DNA of 64,000 nucleotides from Glaciecola punicea ACAM 611 (GTDB lineage: Bacteria; Pseudomonadota; Gammaproteobacteria; Enterobacterales; Alteromonadaceae), in the NCBI RefSeq assembly GCF_000252165.1, contig NZ_BAET01000020.1:1-64000 (forward strand), written 5' to 3'. Under the pieces are notes generated by a model that did no database searches, was not told where the DNA came from, and saw only the letters and a program-made list of their open reading frames with translations. The position numbers and the translations under genes are program-made. Positions 43,424-53,136 of this stretch are shown here, piece by piece. Each line of letters opens with the position of its first letter. Positions within the stretch are counted from its first letter, which is position 1.

Positions 43424-44875
43424 TTACACATTATAGGTAGAGGATGCAGTATCGCCGCCCCGCCCGGTCCAATTAGTATGAAAGAACTCTTTGCGCGGCT
43501 TGTCGATACGCTCATACGTATGAGCACCAAAATAGTCGCGCTGGGCTTGTAACAAATTGGCCGGCAAACGCGCACTGCGATAGCCATCAAAATAACTGAG
43601 CGCAGAGGATAAGGTTGGTGTCGGCACGCCGTTCATAGCGGCAGTAGCCACCACTGTTCGCCAACCAGATTGTGCCGCATGTAATTTTTCAACAAAGTAA
43701 TCGTCAATCATTAAATTAGTCAGATCGTGATTTTTATCAAAAGCGTCTTTAATTTTATTTAAGAAGGTTGAGCGAATAATACAGCCGCCTCGCCACATAA
43801 GGGCAATGCCGCCATAGTTTAAATCCCAGCCTAATTCGTTTGCCGTTTCTCGTAGTAACATATAGCCTTGTGCGTACGAGACAATTTTAGAGGCCAGCAG
43901 CGCTTGGCGAATGTCTTCTATGAAGGCTTTTTTGTCACCTTCAAAAGCCGGTTTAGGCCCCGACAATATGCCCGATGCTAAAACACGCTCGTCTTTTTGC
44001 GCCGACAAACAGCGAGCAAAAACGGCTTCGCCGATTAGGGTTAAGGGTACGCCTTGCTCTAAGGCTGAAACCGCGGTCCACTTGCCAGTGCCTTTTTGCC
44101 CGGCGGTATCTAAAATTTTATCAATTAGGGGCTCCCCGTCTTCTTTAAAAGCAAGAATATCGCGAGTGATCTCAATTAAGTAGCTGTCAAGTTCGCCTTC
44201 ATTCCAGTCGGCAAACACTGCATGCATTTCATCGGCAGACATGCCCAGTAAATCTTTCATTATTTGGTAGGCTTCGCAAATTAGCTGCATATCGCCATAC
44301 TCAATGCCATTGTGCACCATTTTAACAAAATGGCCTGCACCGCCTTCACCAACCCAATCACAGCATGGTGTGCCGTCTTCTACTTTGGCCGATATCGTTT
44401 GAAAAATATCTTTTACCGCAGGCCACGCCGCCGCCGAACCGCCGGGCATAATTGAAGGCCCTGTTAGCGCGCCTTCTTCTCCACCTGAAACACCAGTACC
44501 TATATACAAGAGCCCTTTGCTTTCAAGGTATTTGCTTCTACGATTTGAATCAGGAAAATGCGTATTGCCGCCATCTATAATAATATCGCCTTTATCAAGG
44601 TGCGGTATAAGCTGCTCTATTACGTTATCAACAACGCCGCCGGCTTTCACCATTAACATAACTTTACGCGGTGTAGACAAGGAGCTCACTAATGCTTCAA
44701 TACTGTAGGCACCGCGGATACTTTTATCTTTAGCCCGCCCGTTAATAAAACTTTCTACTTTGTCGGTTGAACGATTATATGCGGTAACCGTGAAGCCTTT
44801 ATTGGCCATGTTTAAAATTAAATTTTCGCCCATAACGGCAAGGCCGATTAGGCCAATATCTGACAGTACTTTCAT
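43424..44875 (-). CDS. gnd: 6-phosphogluconate dehydrogenase, decarboxylating
   Basis: Gnd oxidises 6-phosphogluconate to ribulose 5-phosphate, CO2 and NADPH in the pentose phosphate pathway. The 483-residue sequence has the coenzyme motif IGLIGLAVMGENLILNM (about residues 7-23), the substrate-binding GTGVSGGEEGALTGPSIMPG (about 127-146), catalytic Lys and neighbours in GGAGHFVKMVHNGIEYGDMQ, and RGGCIIRSTFLNKI. The C-terminal tail (YERIDKPRKEFFHTNW) is the normal dimer-locking segment. Single gene. A 16-bp AT palindrome lies about 20 bases upstream of the start. Confidence 0.96.
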   Translation of the reverse strand: MKVLSDIGLIGLAVMGENLILNMANKGFTVTAYNRSTDKVESFINGRAKDKSIRGAYSIEALVSSLSTPRKVMLMVKAGGVVDNVIEQLIPHLDKGDIIIDGGNTHFPDSNRRSKYLESKGLLYIGTGVSGGEEGALTGPSIMPGGSAAAWPAVKDIFQTISAKVEDGTPCCDWVGEGGAGHFVKMVHNGIEYGDMQLICEAYQIMKDLLGMSADEMHAVFADWNEGELDSYLIEITRDILAFKEDGEPLIDKILDTAGQKGTGKWTAVSALEQGVPLTLIGEAVFARCLSAQKDERVLASGILSGPKPAFEGDKKAFIEDIRQALLASKIVSYAQGYMLLRETANELGWDLNYGGIALMWRGGCIIRSTFLNKIKDAFDKNHDLTNLMIDDYFVEKLHAAQSGWRTVVATAAMNGVPTPTLSSALSYFDGYRSARLPANLLQAQRDYFGAHTYERIDKPRKEFFHTNWTGRGGDTASSTYNV

Positions 44876-45410
44876 AAAATTAGTTAACTCTTTATTATAT
44901 ATATAATATAAGTAGTGACTAGCGAGGGCATACTCAAGGGGTAATATAAATTAACTGGAAAAAACGACACTCCTTTTATTTAGGCCCTTATTCAATATTG
45001 CTAAAAGAAAAGCACTAATTGCAGGCTACGGCAGTTTGCTAAGCCAGTTTTCTCGTCAATCATACAGTCAAATAAATGAGACTGGCCTTCCTGTTATGGT
45101 AAACGCGTGGAATAGTCATAGCCATTTCTGCTCATTTGCACCAGTTGCGTCTCATCAGTGAAAATGCTTCCCTGCTAGCACTGAAATTTTCACGTCCTTT
45201 CATTAACGATGCATTTCACTCATCGTAAAAAGCGATTAAACCAATTACTTTTATTCACAATATATTTACATTATAAACCGATATAGTTTTCCTTGTGCCT
45301 AATTAATCGTGTAGTGGCATATTAAGTTTACGATCTAAACCTAAAAATCAGATAAACGTCGCCGTATATTGCATATACGACGAAAATAACCCAACAAAAG
45401 GAATTTTAAA
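44876..45410. other. Regulatory space between divergent gnd and katG
   Basis: No gene in about 535 bases. Visible structures are a perfect palindrome TATTATATATATAATA (44893-44908) in the gnd upstream region and an inverted repeat GTGAAAAT ... ATTTTCAC (45158-45193). The region near 45250-45300 (TTTACATTATAAACC) is AT-rich and may include the katG promoter. I looked for but did not find a convincing OxyR site. AAAAGGAA before the katG ATG is the ribosome site. Confidence 0.45.
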
Positions 45411-47714
45411 ATGAAAAAACAAAAAATGTTTTTGAGATCAGTTGTAGCTGGCTGGGTAAGCATTGCCTTACTATCGGGCGCTGCGCTTGCGCAAACACCG
45501 TACCTCTCGGGCGCTGAGCTTGCGCAAGGACCGGAAATAAGTAAGCCCAAAGGGGCCATTGGAACCGGTTCAGTAAAGCAAGGACAAGCAAAACCAAATG
45601 ACTTTTGGTGGCCTGAACAGCTTAACCTCGCGACACTTAGAGACAATGATGCTCGTTCAAACCCATTGGGGCCTAATTTTGACTATGCAAAAGAGTTTAG
45701 TAAGCTCGACCTTCAAGCCGTTAAAACTGACCTAAATACACTACTCACTACCTCACAAGATTGGTGGCCTGCTGATTTTGGTAACTACGGACCATTTTTT
45801 ATTCGTATGTCATGGCACAGCGCTGGTACCTACAGAACGCTCGATGGTAGAGGCGGATCAGGCGGTGGACAGCTGCGTTTTGAGCCCCTCAATAGCTGGC
45901 CCGACAATGCGAATCTAGACAAAGCAAGACGTTTGCTATGGCCAGTTAAACAAAAGTACGGCGAGGCGCTTTCTTGGTCTGACCTAATGGTATTAGCGGG
46001 TAACGTTGCACTTGAAAATATGGGCTTTGAAACTTATGGCTTTGCGGGCGGGCGCGCAGACGACTGGGAGCCCGACCTAGTGTATTGGGGACCAGAAGTA
46101 GAAATGCTTGCAAGCGATAGAGAGACCCGAGACGGCAAGCTGCAAAGACCACTTGGAGCCACGCACATGGGCATAATTTACGTCAATCCTGAAGGTCCAC
46201 GAGGCGTGCCAGATCCTATAGGATCTGCCAAAAATATACGTATTACATTTGAAAGAATGGCAATGAATGATGAAGAAACCTTAGCATTAATAGCAGGTGG
46301 GCATACTTTTGGTAAAATGCATGGCGCGCACAAACCAGCAGACTGTCTTGAAGCTGAACCCGCCGCTGCAGGCATAGAAGAGCAAGGCTTAGGTTGGAAA
46401 AACAACTGTGGTAAAGGTCATTCTGAAGATACCATTACCAGTGGACTTGAAGGTGCGTGGACACAAGCGCCAACGCGCTGGACTTCATTATATTTGAGCA
46501 ATTTGTTAAATTTTGAGTGGAAGCAAACTCGCAGTCCAGCTGGCGCTATTCAATGGATACCTACCGATGAATCGCTGCATGCCATTGTGCCCGACGCTCA
46601 CATTAAAGGTAAATTTAATCCGCCAGTAATGACCACCGCCGATTTAGCCTTAAAATTTGATCCTGATTATCGTAAAATTGCTGAACGCTTTTTGGCAGAC
46701 CCAGAAGAATATCGCTTAGCCTTTGCAAAAGCGTGGTACAAACTAACGCACAGAGATATGGGACCTTCTAGAAATTTCTTGGGCAATGAAGTGCCTAAGG
46801 GTATCAAAATTTGGCAAGATCCTATTGCCGAAGACACTAAGTCTACGCTTAGCAATTCGCACATTAATCAACTTAAGAAAGACATACTTAGCGCTGATTT
46901 GACTATATCAGAACTTGTGCGTGTAGCATGGGCCTCGGCCGCTAGCTATCGCGCTTCTGATATGCGCGGCGGTGCCAATGGTGCTCGTATAGCGCTAGCC
47001 CCACAAAAGGATTGGCCGATAAACAACCCGCAAGAACTAGCTAAAGTACTCAAGGTATTGAGCACTATACAAAGCGACTTTAATAGCGGCTCGTCGAAGC
47101 GAAAGCATGTATCATTGGCCGATTTAATAGTACTAGGTGGCTCAGCAGCAATAGAAAAAGCCGCAAAAGACGCTGGTTATGCTGTTTCAGTACCCTTCAT
47201 GCCAGGCAGAGGTGATGCAACTCAAGCACAAACTGACGTTAATTCGTTTAGCCTGCTTGAACTGAATGCTGACGGGTTTCGAAATTATTTTGTAGCACAA
47301 GAAAGCTATGAACGTTCGCCTACAGAAATGTTAATTGACCGCGCAGACCAATTAGACCTAAGCGTGCCACAGATGACCGCTTTAATAGGTGGCTTACGTG
47401 CCTTAAATGCAAATTATGAACAATCTGCGCATGGCGTATTAACTGATCAACCAGGTACACTTAATAATGATTTCTTTGTGAATTTGCTTGACATGTCTAC
47501 CGTGTGGAGAAAATCTGCTACCGATGGTCTGTATGAAGGCTTTGATCGTAAATCTGAAGAATTGAAATGGACAGCAACCTCGGTCGACCTTATTTTTGGT
47601 TCTAACTCTGAATTACGTGCAGTAGCCGAAGTGTATGCTTTTGATACGTCGCAAGAAAGATTTGTGAATGACTTCGTTGCGTCTTGGGCGAAGGTGATGA
47701 ATTTAGATCTTTAG
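45411..47714 (+). CDS. katG: Catalase-peroxidase KatG, exported form
   Basis: A 767-residue bifunctional haem catalase-peroxidase. A signal peptide (basic [11 protein letters not shown], then hydrophobic [13 protein letters not shown]) precedes the enzyme, so it should act in the periplasm. The distal site is [14 protein letters not shown] (Arg, Trp, His, about residues 128-141). The proximal haem ligand is in [14 protein letters not shown]. The Met-Tyr-Trp adduct is possible: Trp beside the distal His, Tyr in [11 protein letters not shown], Met in [10 protein letters not shown]. The usual second, non-catalytic half is complete to [10 protein letters not shown]. Just after the signal peptide an 11-codon segment is duplicated (SGAALAQ, then SGAELAQ 33 bases on). 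It is a single gene with a strong terminator. Confidence 0.96.
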   Translation: MKKQKMFLRSVVAGWVSIALLSGAALAQTPYLSGAELAQGPEISKPKGAIGTGSVKQGQAKPNDFWWPEQLNLATLRDNDARSNPLGPNFDYAKEFSKLDLQAVKTDLNTLLTTSQDWWPADFGNYGPFFIRMSWHSAGTYRTLDGRGGSGGGQLRFEPLNSWPDNANLDKARRLLWPVKQKYGEALSWSDLMVLAGNVALENMGFETYGFAGGRADDWEPDLVYWGPEVEMLASDRETRDGKLQRPLGATHMGIIYVNPEGPRGVPDPIGSAKNIRITFERMAMNDEETLALIAGGHTFGKMHGAHKPADCLEAEPAAAGIEEQGLGWKNNCGKGHSEDTITSGLEGAWTQAPTRWTSLYLSNLLNFEWKQTRSPAGAIQWIPTDESLHAIVPDAHIKGKFNPPVMTTADLALKFDPDYRKIAERFLADPEEYRLAFAKAWYKLTHRDMGPSRNFLGNEVPKGIKIWQDPIAEDTKSTLSNSHINQLKKDILSADLTISELVRVAWASAASYRASDMRGGANGARIALAPQKDWPINNPQELAKVLKVLSTIQSDFNSGSSKRKHVSLADLIVLGGSAAIEKAAKDAGYAVSVPFMPGRGDATQAQTDVNSFSLLELNADGFRNYFVAQESYERSPTEMLIDRADQLDLSVPQMTALIGGLRALNANYEQSAHGVLTDQPGTLNNDFFVNLLDMSTVWRKSATDGLYEGFDRKSEELKWTATSVDLIFGSNSELRAVAEVYAFDTSQERFVNDFVASWAKVMNLDL

Positions 47715-47737
47715 TTTGATTTGAGTTAGTTTGTAAG

Positions 47738-47775
47738 CCGCGGCTGTGATTAATTTGCAGCCGCGGTTTTTTTTT
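47738..47775 (+). terminator. Rho-independent terminator of katG
   Basis: CCGCGGCTG / CAGCCGCGG, nine perfect GC-rich pairs with an 11-base loop, followed by nine T, 23 bases past the katG stop. Confidence 0.95.
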
Positions 47776-48020
47776 AGCGCCAAGGTGACAGCTACTCAGT
47801 CAAAATAAGCTAACGAAGTAAGCAAACCTGCAGCACCGCAGAAAAAATGTGCGCTTTGGTCACCACTTTCAAAACAGTATAAGTAAAGCCGAGAAATATA
47901 GGTATTATGGATCATCTTAGTAAGCCTTACTCAGGTTAAATCAAAAGATCTATCGAACTGGCTATTTTCTGTGTAACTGAGCAGATATAGCTGTTCACAA
48001 ATAATCATGGGGGAGTTGTT
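47776..48020. other. Intergenic space before the FAD monooxygenase gene
   Basis: With the terminator this is a 306-base gene-free stretch. I see no gene. GGGGGAG (48009-48015) is a strong ribosome site for the TTG start at 48021. No recognisable operator. Confidence 0.4.
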
Positions 48021-49217
48021 TTGAGTAAAAAAATTGTTATCGCTGGTGCCGGCATTGGTGGATTGTGTGCTGCCTTGGCGCTGGCAAAACGCAAATTTGA
48101 GGTGCTTGTTTACGAACAAAGTCCGCAACTTAACGAAGTAGGTGCAGGTTTACAGCTTAGTCCCAACGCCATGCATGTATTACAAACACTTGGTATAGCA
48201 GACGAGATTAAAACTAAGGCCTTTCGTCCAAATTCAGCCGTGATGCGCCACTATAAAACTGGCAAGACTTACTTTACTGTTCCTTTGGGTGATACCGCCA
48301 CACAAAAATATGGCGCTCATTATCTGCATATTCACCGCGCTGATTTACATTCTATTTTGCATAATGCCTGCAAAAATATGAACGTAAGTATTCACTTAGG
48401 TCAAACTATCCAAAGTTACCAACAAACGCCACAGAATCTAACAGTACAATTTGACAACAATGAATGTCTCTTCGCCGATGTGCTCATAGGCGCTGACGGT
48501 ATCAAGTCAAATATCCAAGCTTGCATGTTAGGGCAAACACCCTCTGAATTTACCGGACAAGTAGCCTGGCGTGGCATGGTACAAGCAAACAAACTGCCTA
48601 AAGGCTTGATTAAATCAAACGCTAATTTATGGGTGGGCCCAAACAAACACTTTGTTAGTTATTATTTGCGCGCCGGCAACTTAGTCAATTTTGTTGCTGT
48701 ACAAGAGCGTACAGATTGGCAAAAAGAATCATGGCATGAAAATGGTGATATAAGTGAACTGCGCAGCGCATTCGCTGGCTGGCATCCAGAGGTAAGCGAG
48801 TTACTAGAGGCTACGGACGAATGTTCGCTATGGGCCTTGTTTGCCAGACAGCCCCTAAACCGATGGTCTGATGGAAACGTGGCGCTTTTAGGGGATGCTT
48901 GCCACCCTATGTTGCCATTTTTAGCGCAAGGCGCGGCAATGGCCATTGAAGACAGCTATGCTTTGGCGCATTGTTTGGCTGCTTGCACCGATACTAAAAC
49001 CGCACTGCAAACCTATCAAAAAACGCGTTTACCACGCACCCGCAACATTCAACTTAATGCGCGTAAAAACGCAGCTTTGTATCATATGAGTTCACCAATT
49101 GAGCAGGCCAAATTAGCACTTCTTTCCGGGCTATCTAGTATTGGCCTTAGCAATAGGATCGCGGCAAATATGCTAGACCCCGTCTATGCATATAATATTG
49201 TTGAGCAATTAAACTGA
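48021..49217 (+). CDS. FAD-dependent aromatic-ring monooxygenase-like protein
   Basis: A 398-residue flavoprotein of the salicylate hydroxylase/UbiH class. It has the dinucleotide motif VIAGAGIGGLCAALALAKR (about residues 6-24), YEQSPQLNEVGAGLQLSPNA, the DG motif LIGADGIKSNIQ (about 155-166), and the second FAD motif VALLGDACHPMLPFLAQGAAMAIEDSYAL in short blocks (about 288-316). It most resembles 3-hydroxybenzoate 6-hydroxylase/salicylate 1-monooxygenase members, but true substrate is not predictable; UbiH-type ubiquinone roles are less likely. The TTG start has GGGGGAG at ideal spacing. It sits just before the thiamine operon without visible functional link. Confidence 0.87.
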   Translation: MSKKIVIAGAGIGGLCAALALAKRKFEVLVYEQSPQLNEVGAGLQLSPNAMHVLQTLGIADEIKTKAFRPNSAVMRHYKTGKTYFTVPLGDTATQKYGAHYLHIHRADLHSILHNACKNMNVSIHLGQTIQSYQQTPQNLTVQFDNNECLFADVLIGADGIKSNIQACMLGQTPSEFTGQVAWRGMVQANKLPKGLIKSNANLWVGPNKHFVSYYLRAGNLVNFVAVQERTDWQKESWHENGDISELRSAFAGWHPEVSELLEATDECSLWALFARQPLNRWSDGNVALLGDACHPMLPFLAQGAAMAIEDSYALAHCLAACTDTKTALQTYQKTRLPRTRNIQLNARKNAALYHMSSPIEQAKLALLSGLSSIGLSNRIAANMLDPVYAYNIVEQLN

Positions 49218-49414
49218 TCAAGTAGAGCAGGCGCAATTGACAGCTTATTGTTTATGTATTTAATTGTTTTAGGGGTAAATAGCCGTTAAATCTGAAGTAA
49301 AACGAAGTACGGCCAAGGGAAAACACGCGGGGCCTGCCCTTCTTAACCTCTGGTTTTCATAGGGAATTTTCAACTCTGCTTTTTGTGGACTTATCGCACG
49401 ACTGCAGATAGCAC

Positions 49415-49443
49415 TTGAGAAATTGTTTTACTATGCTTATAGT
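49415..49443 (+). promoter_or_regulatory. Promoter of the thiamine operon
   Basis: TTGAGA (49415-49420), a 17-base spacer and TATAGT (49438-49443). Transcription would start near 49450, exactly at the 5' edge of the TPP aptamer. Confidence 0.82.
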
Positions 49444-49451
49444 TATGTCTT

Positions 49452-49556
49452 CTTGTCGGAGTGCTAGTACGTTTCACCTAGGTGATTTGTATAGCTGAGA
49501 CCGTTAATTCGGGATCCGTTGAACCTGATCGGGCTAGTACCCGCGAAGGAAACAAG
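49452..49556 (+). promoter_or_regulatory. TPP riboswitch (THI element)
   Basis: The conserved aptamer is complete. P1 is CTTGT (49452-49456) with ACAAG (49552-49556). CGGAGTGC stands for the 5' conserved block, CTGAGA (about 49495-49500) and GAACCTGATC (about 49521-49530) are the pyrimidine-binding core, and the terminal GGGCTAGTACCCGCGAAGGA closes the pyrophosphate helix. It lies 163 bases before thiDE and should lower expression of the operon when thiamine pyrophosphate is abundant. Confidence 0.96.
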
Positions 49557-49609
49557 CGTGGCATTTAATAATACCGGACACACCAGTATTTGATTTAAAA
49601 AGCCACTTT

Positions 49610-49662
49610 GCCAGAACACGCGAGTAATATTTTTATATTCGATTACTCTTATTGGCGCTTTT
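49610..49662 (+). terminator. Candidate riboswitch expression-platform hairpin
   Basis: Between aptamer and thiDE, GAGTAAT / ATTACTC (with outer GCCA/TGGC) forms an extended hairpin followed by GCTTTT. It could be an attenuator stem; the short T run makes it weak. The alternative is that the riboswitch acts by blocking the ribosome site further down. Confidence 0.45.
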
Positions 49663-49719
49663 CAACAATTCATTTCTCCAGACAAGCAACTTCATCTTAC
49701 TTAATATGAGAGATTGCTT

Positions 49720-51312
49720 ATGTCAAATCAGCACAAAATTTTTGCTAGAACACAGCCCGCTAAACCTATTGTATGGAGTATTGCCGGTTCAGACAGTGGC
49801 GGAGGCGCGGGTATTCAGGCCGATAGCCTAACAATTCATGACTTAGGCGGACACGCTTGTAATGTGGTAACCGCAATTACCGCGCAAAACTCTCACCAAG
49901 TTATAGATGTTGCACCTACCTGTGCAATGGTCTTACTCAATCAGCTTAACGGCTTACTTGACGATTTACCCCCTAGCGCAATTAAGATAGGGGTATTGGC
50001 CAACGCTGAACAATTTCAACTAATTAGCCACTGGCTAAGCAATACTTTAAGGCCTTATCAGCAACAACATGATTTACTCATCCCTGTAATTTGGGATCCG
50101 GTGATGGTCTCTACCAGCGGTCAATCACTCACCCTTGCCAATAATTCACCCACTGTTGACGACTATATATCTTTGGCTAATCACGTCACGCTGATAACAC
50201 CTAACGCGTTTGAACTGCAGGTGCTTGCAAGGTTGTTACAAGCTCAAGGTAACACTTCCCAAGAGCCGCTTGAGTGCCTTGCTAACGCAGTTTTATCAGG
50301 TGTTTTGGTGACCGGTGGCGCTGATATTGATACATTTGCCATCGACTGGTTAATGGCTAAAAGTATTGCGCATACCTCTGTTTTTCATGCACACCAGCGA
50401 ATTGGGTTTCAAAGCAGTAGAGTAGACACTAGGCATAATCATGGTACGGGCTGCGCCTTGTCTGCTGCCATTGCTACGGCGATGGCGTTTGGTCATCCTT
50501 TGCTAGACGCTACTGTGATTGCTAAAGCATATGTACATCAAGGTTTATCTAGCGGCTACGGCTTGGGTAAGGGAGCTGGTGTGCTGGGCCGCAACGGTTG
50601 GCCACACGATCTTGTGCATTTCCCTGAAATTTTGATGCCCCACTATGCTTCGCTAAGCATTAACCACGGGCTTGTCTTTGCCAAGGTTATCCAGCCCTTA
50701 GGCGTCTATACCGTTACAAAGTCAGTCAGTGTGTTGGAGCAGGTGCTTAAGTCGGGTGCACGCACTGTGCAACTACGTATAAAAAATAACAGCGTTGATA
50801 AGAGACCCCTAAATGAGATTGAAAAGGACATTATTCAAGCAATCTCGCTAGGCCATAAATACAAGGCACAAGTGTTTATTAACGACCACTGGGAGATTGC
50901 ACTCAAACACGGTGCTTTTGGCGTACATTTAGGCCAAGAAGATGTCTTGCAAGCCAATTTACTACAAATAGCAAATGCCGGGCTCGCCTCAGGTTTATCT
51001 TCACATGGTTATTTTGAAATGCTCTTAGCACAGCAACTTAATCCTAGTTATTTGGCCATTGGACATATTTTTTCTACACCAACCAAACAAATGCCCTCAA
51101 AGCCTCAAGGTCTGTTGAAGCTGTCGTGTTATTGCAAGTTGCTTAAAAACAAAATGCCATTAGTGGCTATAGGCGGCGTTGATTTACAAAACTTAGCCCA
51201 GTTAAAAGCAACTGCCGTGCATGATGTTGCCGTGGTTAGAGGCATTGAAAGCACAGAAAATCCGGGACAAAGCTGGCAAGCTTTGCAACAAAAGTGGCAG
51301 GCGCTCACATGA
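49720..51312 (+). CDS. thiDE: Bifunctional HMP kinase / thiamine-phosphate synthase (ThiD-ThiE fusion)
   Basis: A 530-residue fusion. The N-terminal ThiD half (residues about 12-265) phosphorylates hydroxymethylpyrimidine (phosphate). It has IAGSDSGGGAGIQAD, NVVTAITAQNS, VIWDPVMVSTSGQ and the anion-hole region HNHGTGCALSAAIA. The ThiE half (about 320-525) joins pyrimidine and thiazole: YTVTKSVSVLEQVLKSGA, TVQLRIKN, FINDHWEIALKHGAFGVHLGQEDV in blocks, LAIGHIFSTPTKQMP and LVAIGGVDLQNL. The order ThiD-ThiE is common in Alteromonadales. The ATG at 49720 is preferred to the TTG at 49714. Its stop overlaps the thiF start (ATGA). Confidence 0.95.
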   Translation: MSNQHKIFARTQPAKPIVWSIAGSDSGGGAGIQADSLTIHDLGGHACNVVTAITAQNSHQVIDVAPTCAMVLLNQLNGLLDDLPPSAIKIGVLANAEQFQLISHWLSNTLRPYQQQHDLLIPVIWDPVMVSTSGQSLTLANNSPTVDDYISLANHVTLITPNAFELQVLARLLQAQGNTSQEPLECLANAVLSGVLVTGGADIDTFAIDWLMAKSIAHTSVFHAHQRIGFQSSRVDTRHNHGTGCALSAAIATAMAFGHPLLDATVIAKAYVHQGLSSGYGLGKGAGVLGRNGWPHDLVHFPEILMPHYASLSINHGLVFAKVIQPLGVYTVTKSVSVLEQVLKSGARTVQLRIKNNSVDKRPLNEIEKDIIQAISLGHKYKAQVFINDHWEIALKHGAFGVHLGQEDVLQANLLQIANAGLASGLSSHGYFEMLLAQQLNPSYLAIGHIFSTPTKQMPSKPQGLLKLSCYCKLLKNKMPLVAIGGVDLQNLAQLKATAVHDVAVVRGIESTENPGQSWQALQQKWQALT

Positions 51313-52150
51313 CACAAGCCTTAAATGATAGACAATTCGTGCAGTATTATCGACAAATATTGCTACCTGAGGTTGGTGAGCTAGGGCAGCAACGTTTGCT
51401 TGATCACCATATTATTATTATCGGCATAGGCGGTTTAGGTACGCATGTTGCGCAGCAATTAAGCGCAGTAGGAATTGGCCACCTGTACTTAGTGGATGAC
51501 GATAGTGTGGAAAAATCCAATTTACCTCGGCAAATATTGTTTGATGCATCCTGCATTGGTAAATTAAAAGTAAACTGCGCTGGTGAGCGACTACGCACAA
51601 GTAATACAGATATTAGCGTAAACACCTACTGCGAGCGCTTTTCGTTTGAATTTGCCGAAACACTGTTGGCTGAGCATGAGATGCTTAAAAAAGCGTATGT
51701 AAATCAGAAGTTAACGGTACTTGATTGCACTGACAACATGCCCACACGTCAGCTAATTAATGCCTGGTGTGCACAAAAAAAATTGCGCTTATTAGTGCAT
51801 CAGTAAGCGGCTTTAGCGGTCAACTTATGGTTATCGATGCAGTAAACAACCCTCAAGCAGGCTGTGTTCACTGCGTATTCAATACTCAAGAGTTAACTCA
51901 AAGCTGTGCCAGTGTAGGCGTATTAGGCCCAACTGTTGCGATTATGGCTAGTATGCAAGCACTTACTACGGTTAAGCATATTTTGAAAATTAACACACCC
52001 GATTCATACCTACATATATTCAATGCATTAACGCTCAACTGGCGACGAATATATCGGCATAAAGACGCTCAATGCCCTATTTGCCAGCATTGGACAAACT
52101 TGAGTAAGCAAGAGCCTACGCGTAAAGCCCAACAGGAGAATATTTCATGA
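51309..52150 (+). pseudogene. thiF: thiF with a frameshift at an A8 tract
   Basis: ThiF adenylates the C-terminus of the sulfur carrier ThiS. The first part (51309-51806) has RYRQILLPEVG-like YYRQILLPEVGELGQQR, the ATP loop IIIGIGGLGTHVAQ and DDDSVEKSNLPRQIL, then LDCTDNMPTRQLIN. Right after WCAQKK the frame runs into a stop. The other half, in a +1-shifted frame to 52150, resumes perfectly (ALISASVSGFSGQLMVID), with catalytic-region QSCASVGVLGP and zinc pairs CVHC and CPIC. The break is at eight A (51775-51782); a ninth A would restore one 280-residue protein. Both parts look otherwise undamaged, and overlaps with thiDE (ATGA) and thiS (ATGA) are kept. This could be a sequencing error, a recent mutation, or slippage-based expression. 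Confidence 0.93.
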
Positions 52151-52362
52151 TCACTATTTTTATCAACGGTGAAGCCATAAAAGTACAACAATCCCATAGT
52201 TTGCGACAAATTTTAGAAGCAAACAGTAAAGAGCAGCAGTGGAATTTAGGCTCTGTAGCAGCTGCGTGTAATCAACATATAGTGCCTAAAAGTGAATGGT
52301 CACAGCTTACCTGCCAAGAAAATGACCATATCGAATTGTATCACGCTGTTGCCGGAGGATAA
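52147..52362 (+). CDS. thiS: Sulfur carrier protein ThiS
   Basis: A 71-residue ubiquitin-fold protein ending in the required Gly-Gly (HAVAGG). ThiF would adenylate the last glycine, which then carries sulfur for the thiazole ring made by ThiG. The start overlaps the thiF stop (ATGA) and the stop is three bases before the thiG start. Features: IFINGEAIKVQQSHSLRQIL and VAAACNQHIVPKSEW are typical. Length is slightly longer than the usual 66. Confidence 0.94.
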   Translation: MITIFINGEAIKVQQSHSLRQILEANSKEQQWNLGSVAAACNQHIVPKSEWSQLTCQENDHIELYHAVAGG

Positions 52363-52365
52363 GAC

Positions 52366-53136
52366 ATGTTAACTATTGCCGATCATACTTTTTCATCACG
52401 CTTGTTTAGCGGTACTGGCAAGTTTTCGCATACGCAGCTTATGTTAGACGCATTAATAGCCTCAAGCACCGAGCTTGTGACCTTGGCAATTAAGCGCATC
52501 GACATTAGACAAAGCACCGACAACTTAATGGCGCCACTAAGCAGCTTAGGCGTAAAATTGTTACCCAACACCTCAGGTGCACGCAATGCGCAAGAGGCTA
52601 TTTTTGCCGCACAGCTTGCCCGAGAAATGTTCAATACACACTGGGTAAAACTGGAAATTCACCCAGACCCTAAATATTTAATGCCTGACCCAATAGAAAC
52701 ATTGGCTGCGGCCGAAGTCTTAGTGAAACAAGGATTTGTCGTGCTGCCCTACGTGCACGCTGATCCTGTATTGTGTCGTCGATTAGAAGAGGTTGGCTGC
52801 GCGGCGGTGATGCCTTTAGCTAGTCCAATAGGCAGCAATCAGGGTTTGCTCACCAAAGAATTTATACGCATTATTATTGAGCAAGCCAACGTGCCGGTTA
52901 TCATCGATGCTGGAATTGGCTGTCCTTCTGATGCTACCGCCGCAATGGAGCTTGGCGCCGATGCCGTATTAGTTAATACCGCTATCGCTTCAAGCGCCCA
53001 ACCGGTAATAATGGCTAATTGCTTTCGTGAAGCGGTTATAACCGGGCGCCGTGCTTATGAGGCCGGATTAGGTTTAGTCTCAAATAAGGCCAATAGCACC
53101 AGCCCACTAACGGGGTTTTTGCATGAGCTTTGTTGA
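52366..53136 (+). CDS. thiG: Thiazole synthase ThiG
   Basis: A 256-residue TIM-barrel enzyme that builds thiazole phosphate from deoxyxylulose phosphate, ThiS-thiocarboxylate and dehydroglycine. Features are [13 protein letters not shown] at the start, [33 protein letters not shown], the Lys-bearing [16 protein letters not shown] (about residues 94-109), [13 protein letters not shown] and the phosphate-binding [29 protein letters not shown] in blocks. It overlaps thiH by 14 bases. Confidence 0.95.
   Translation: MLTIADHTFSSRLFSGTGKFSHTQLMLDALIASSTELVTLAIKRIDIRQSTDNLMAPLSSLGVKLLPNTSGARNAQEAIFAAQLAREMFNTHWVKLEIHPDPKYLMPDPIETLAAAEVLVKQGFVVLPYVHADPVLCRRLEEVGCAAVMPLASPIGSNQGLLTKEFIRIIIEQANVPVIIDAGIGCPSDATAAMELGADAVLVNTAIASSAQPVIMANCFREAVITGRRAYEAGLGLVSNKANSTSPLTGFLHELC

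Noticed and set aside
45341-45646. Minus-strand open frame opposite the katG start
   Set aside because: It overlaps the katG ribosome site and signal peptide, with no family match; shadow of katG.
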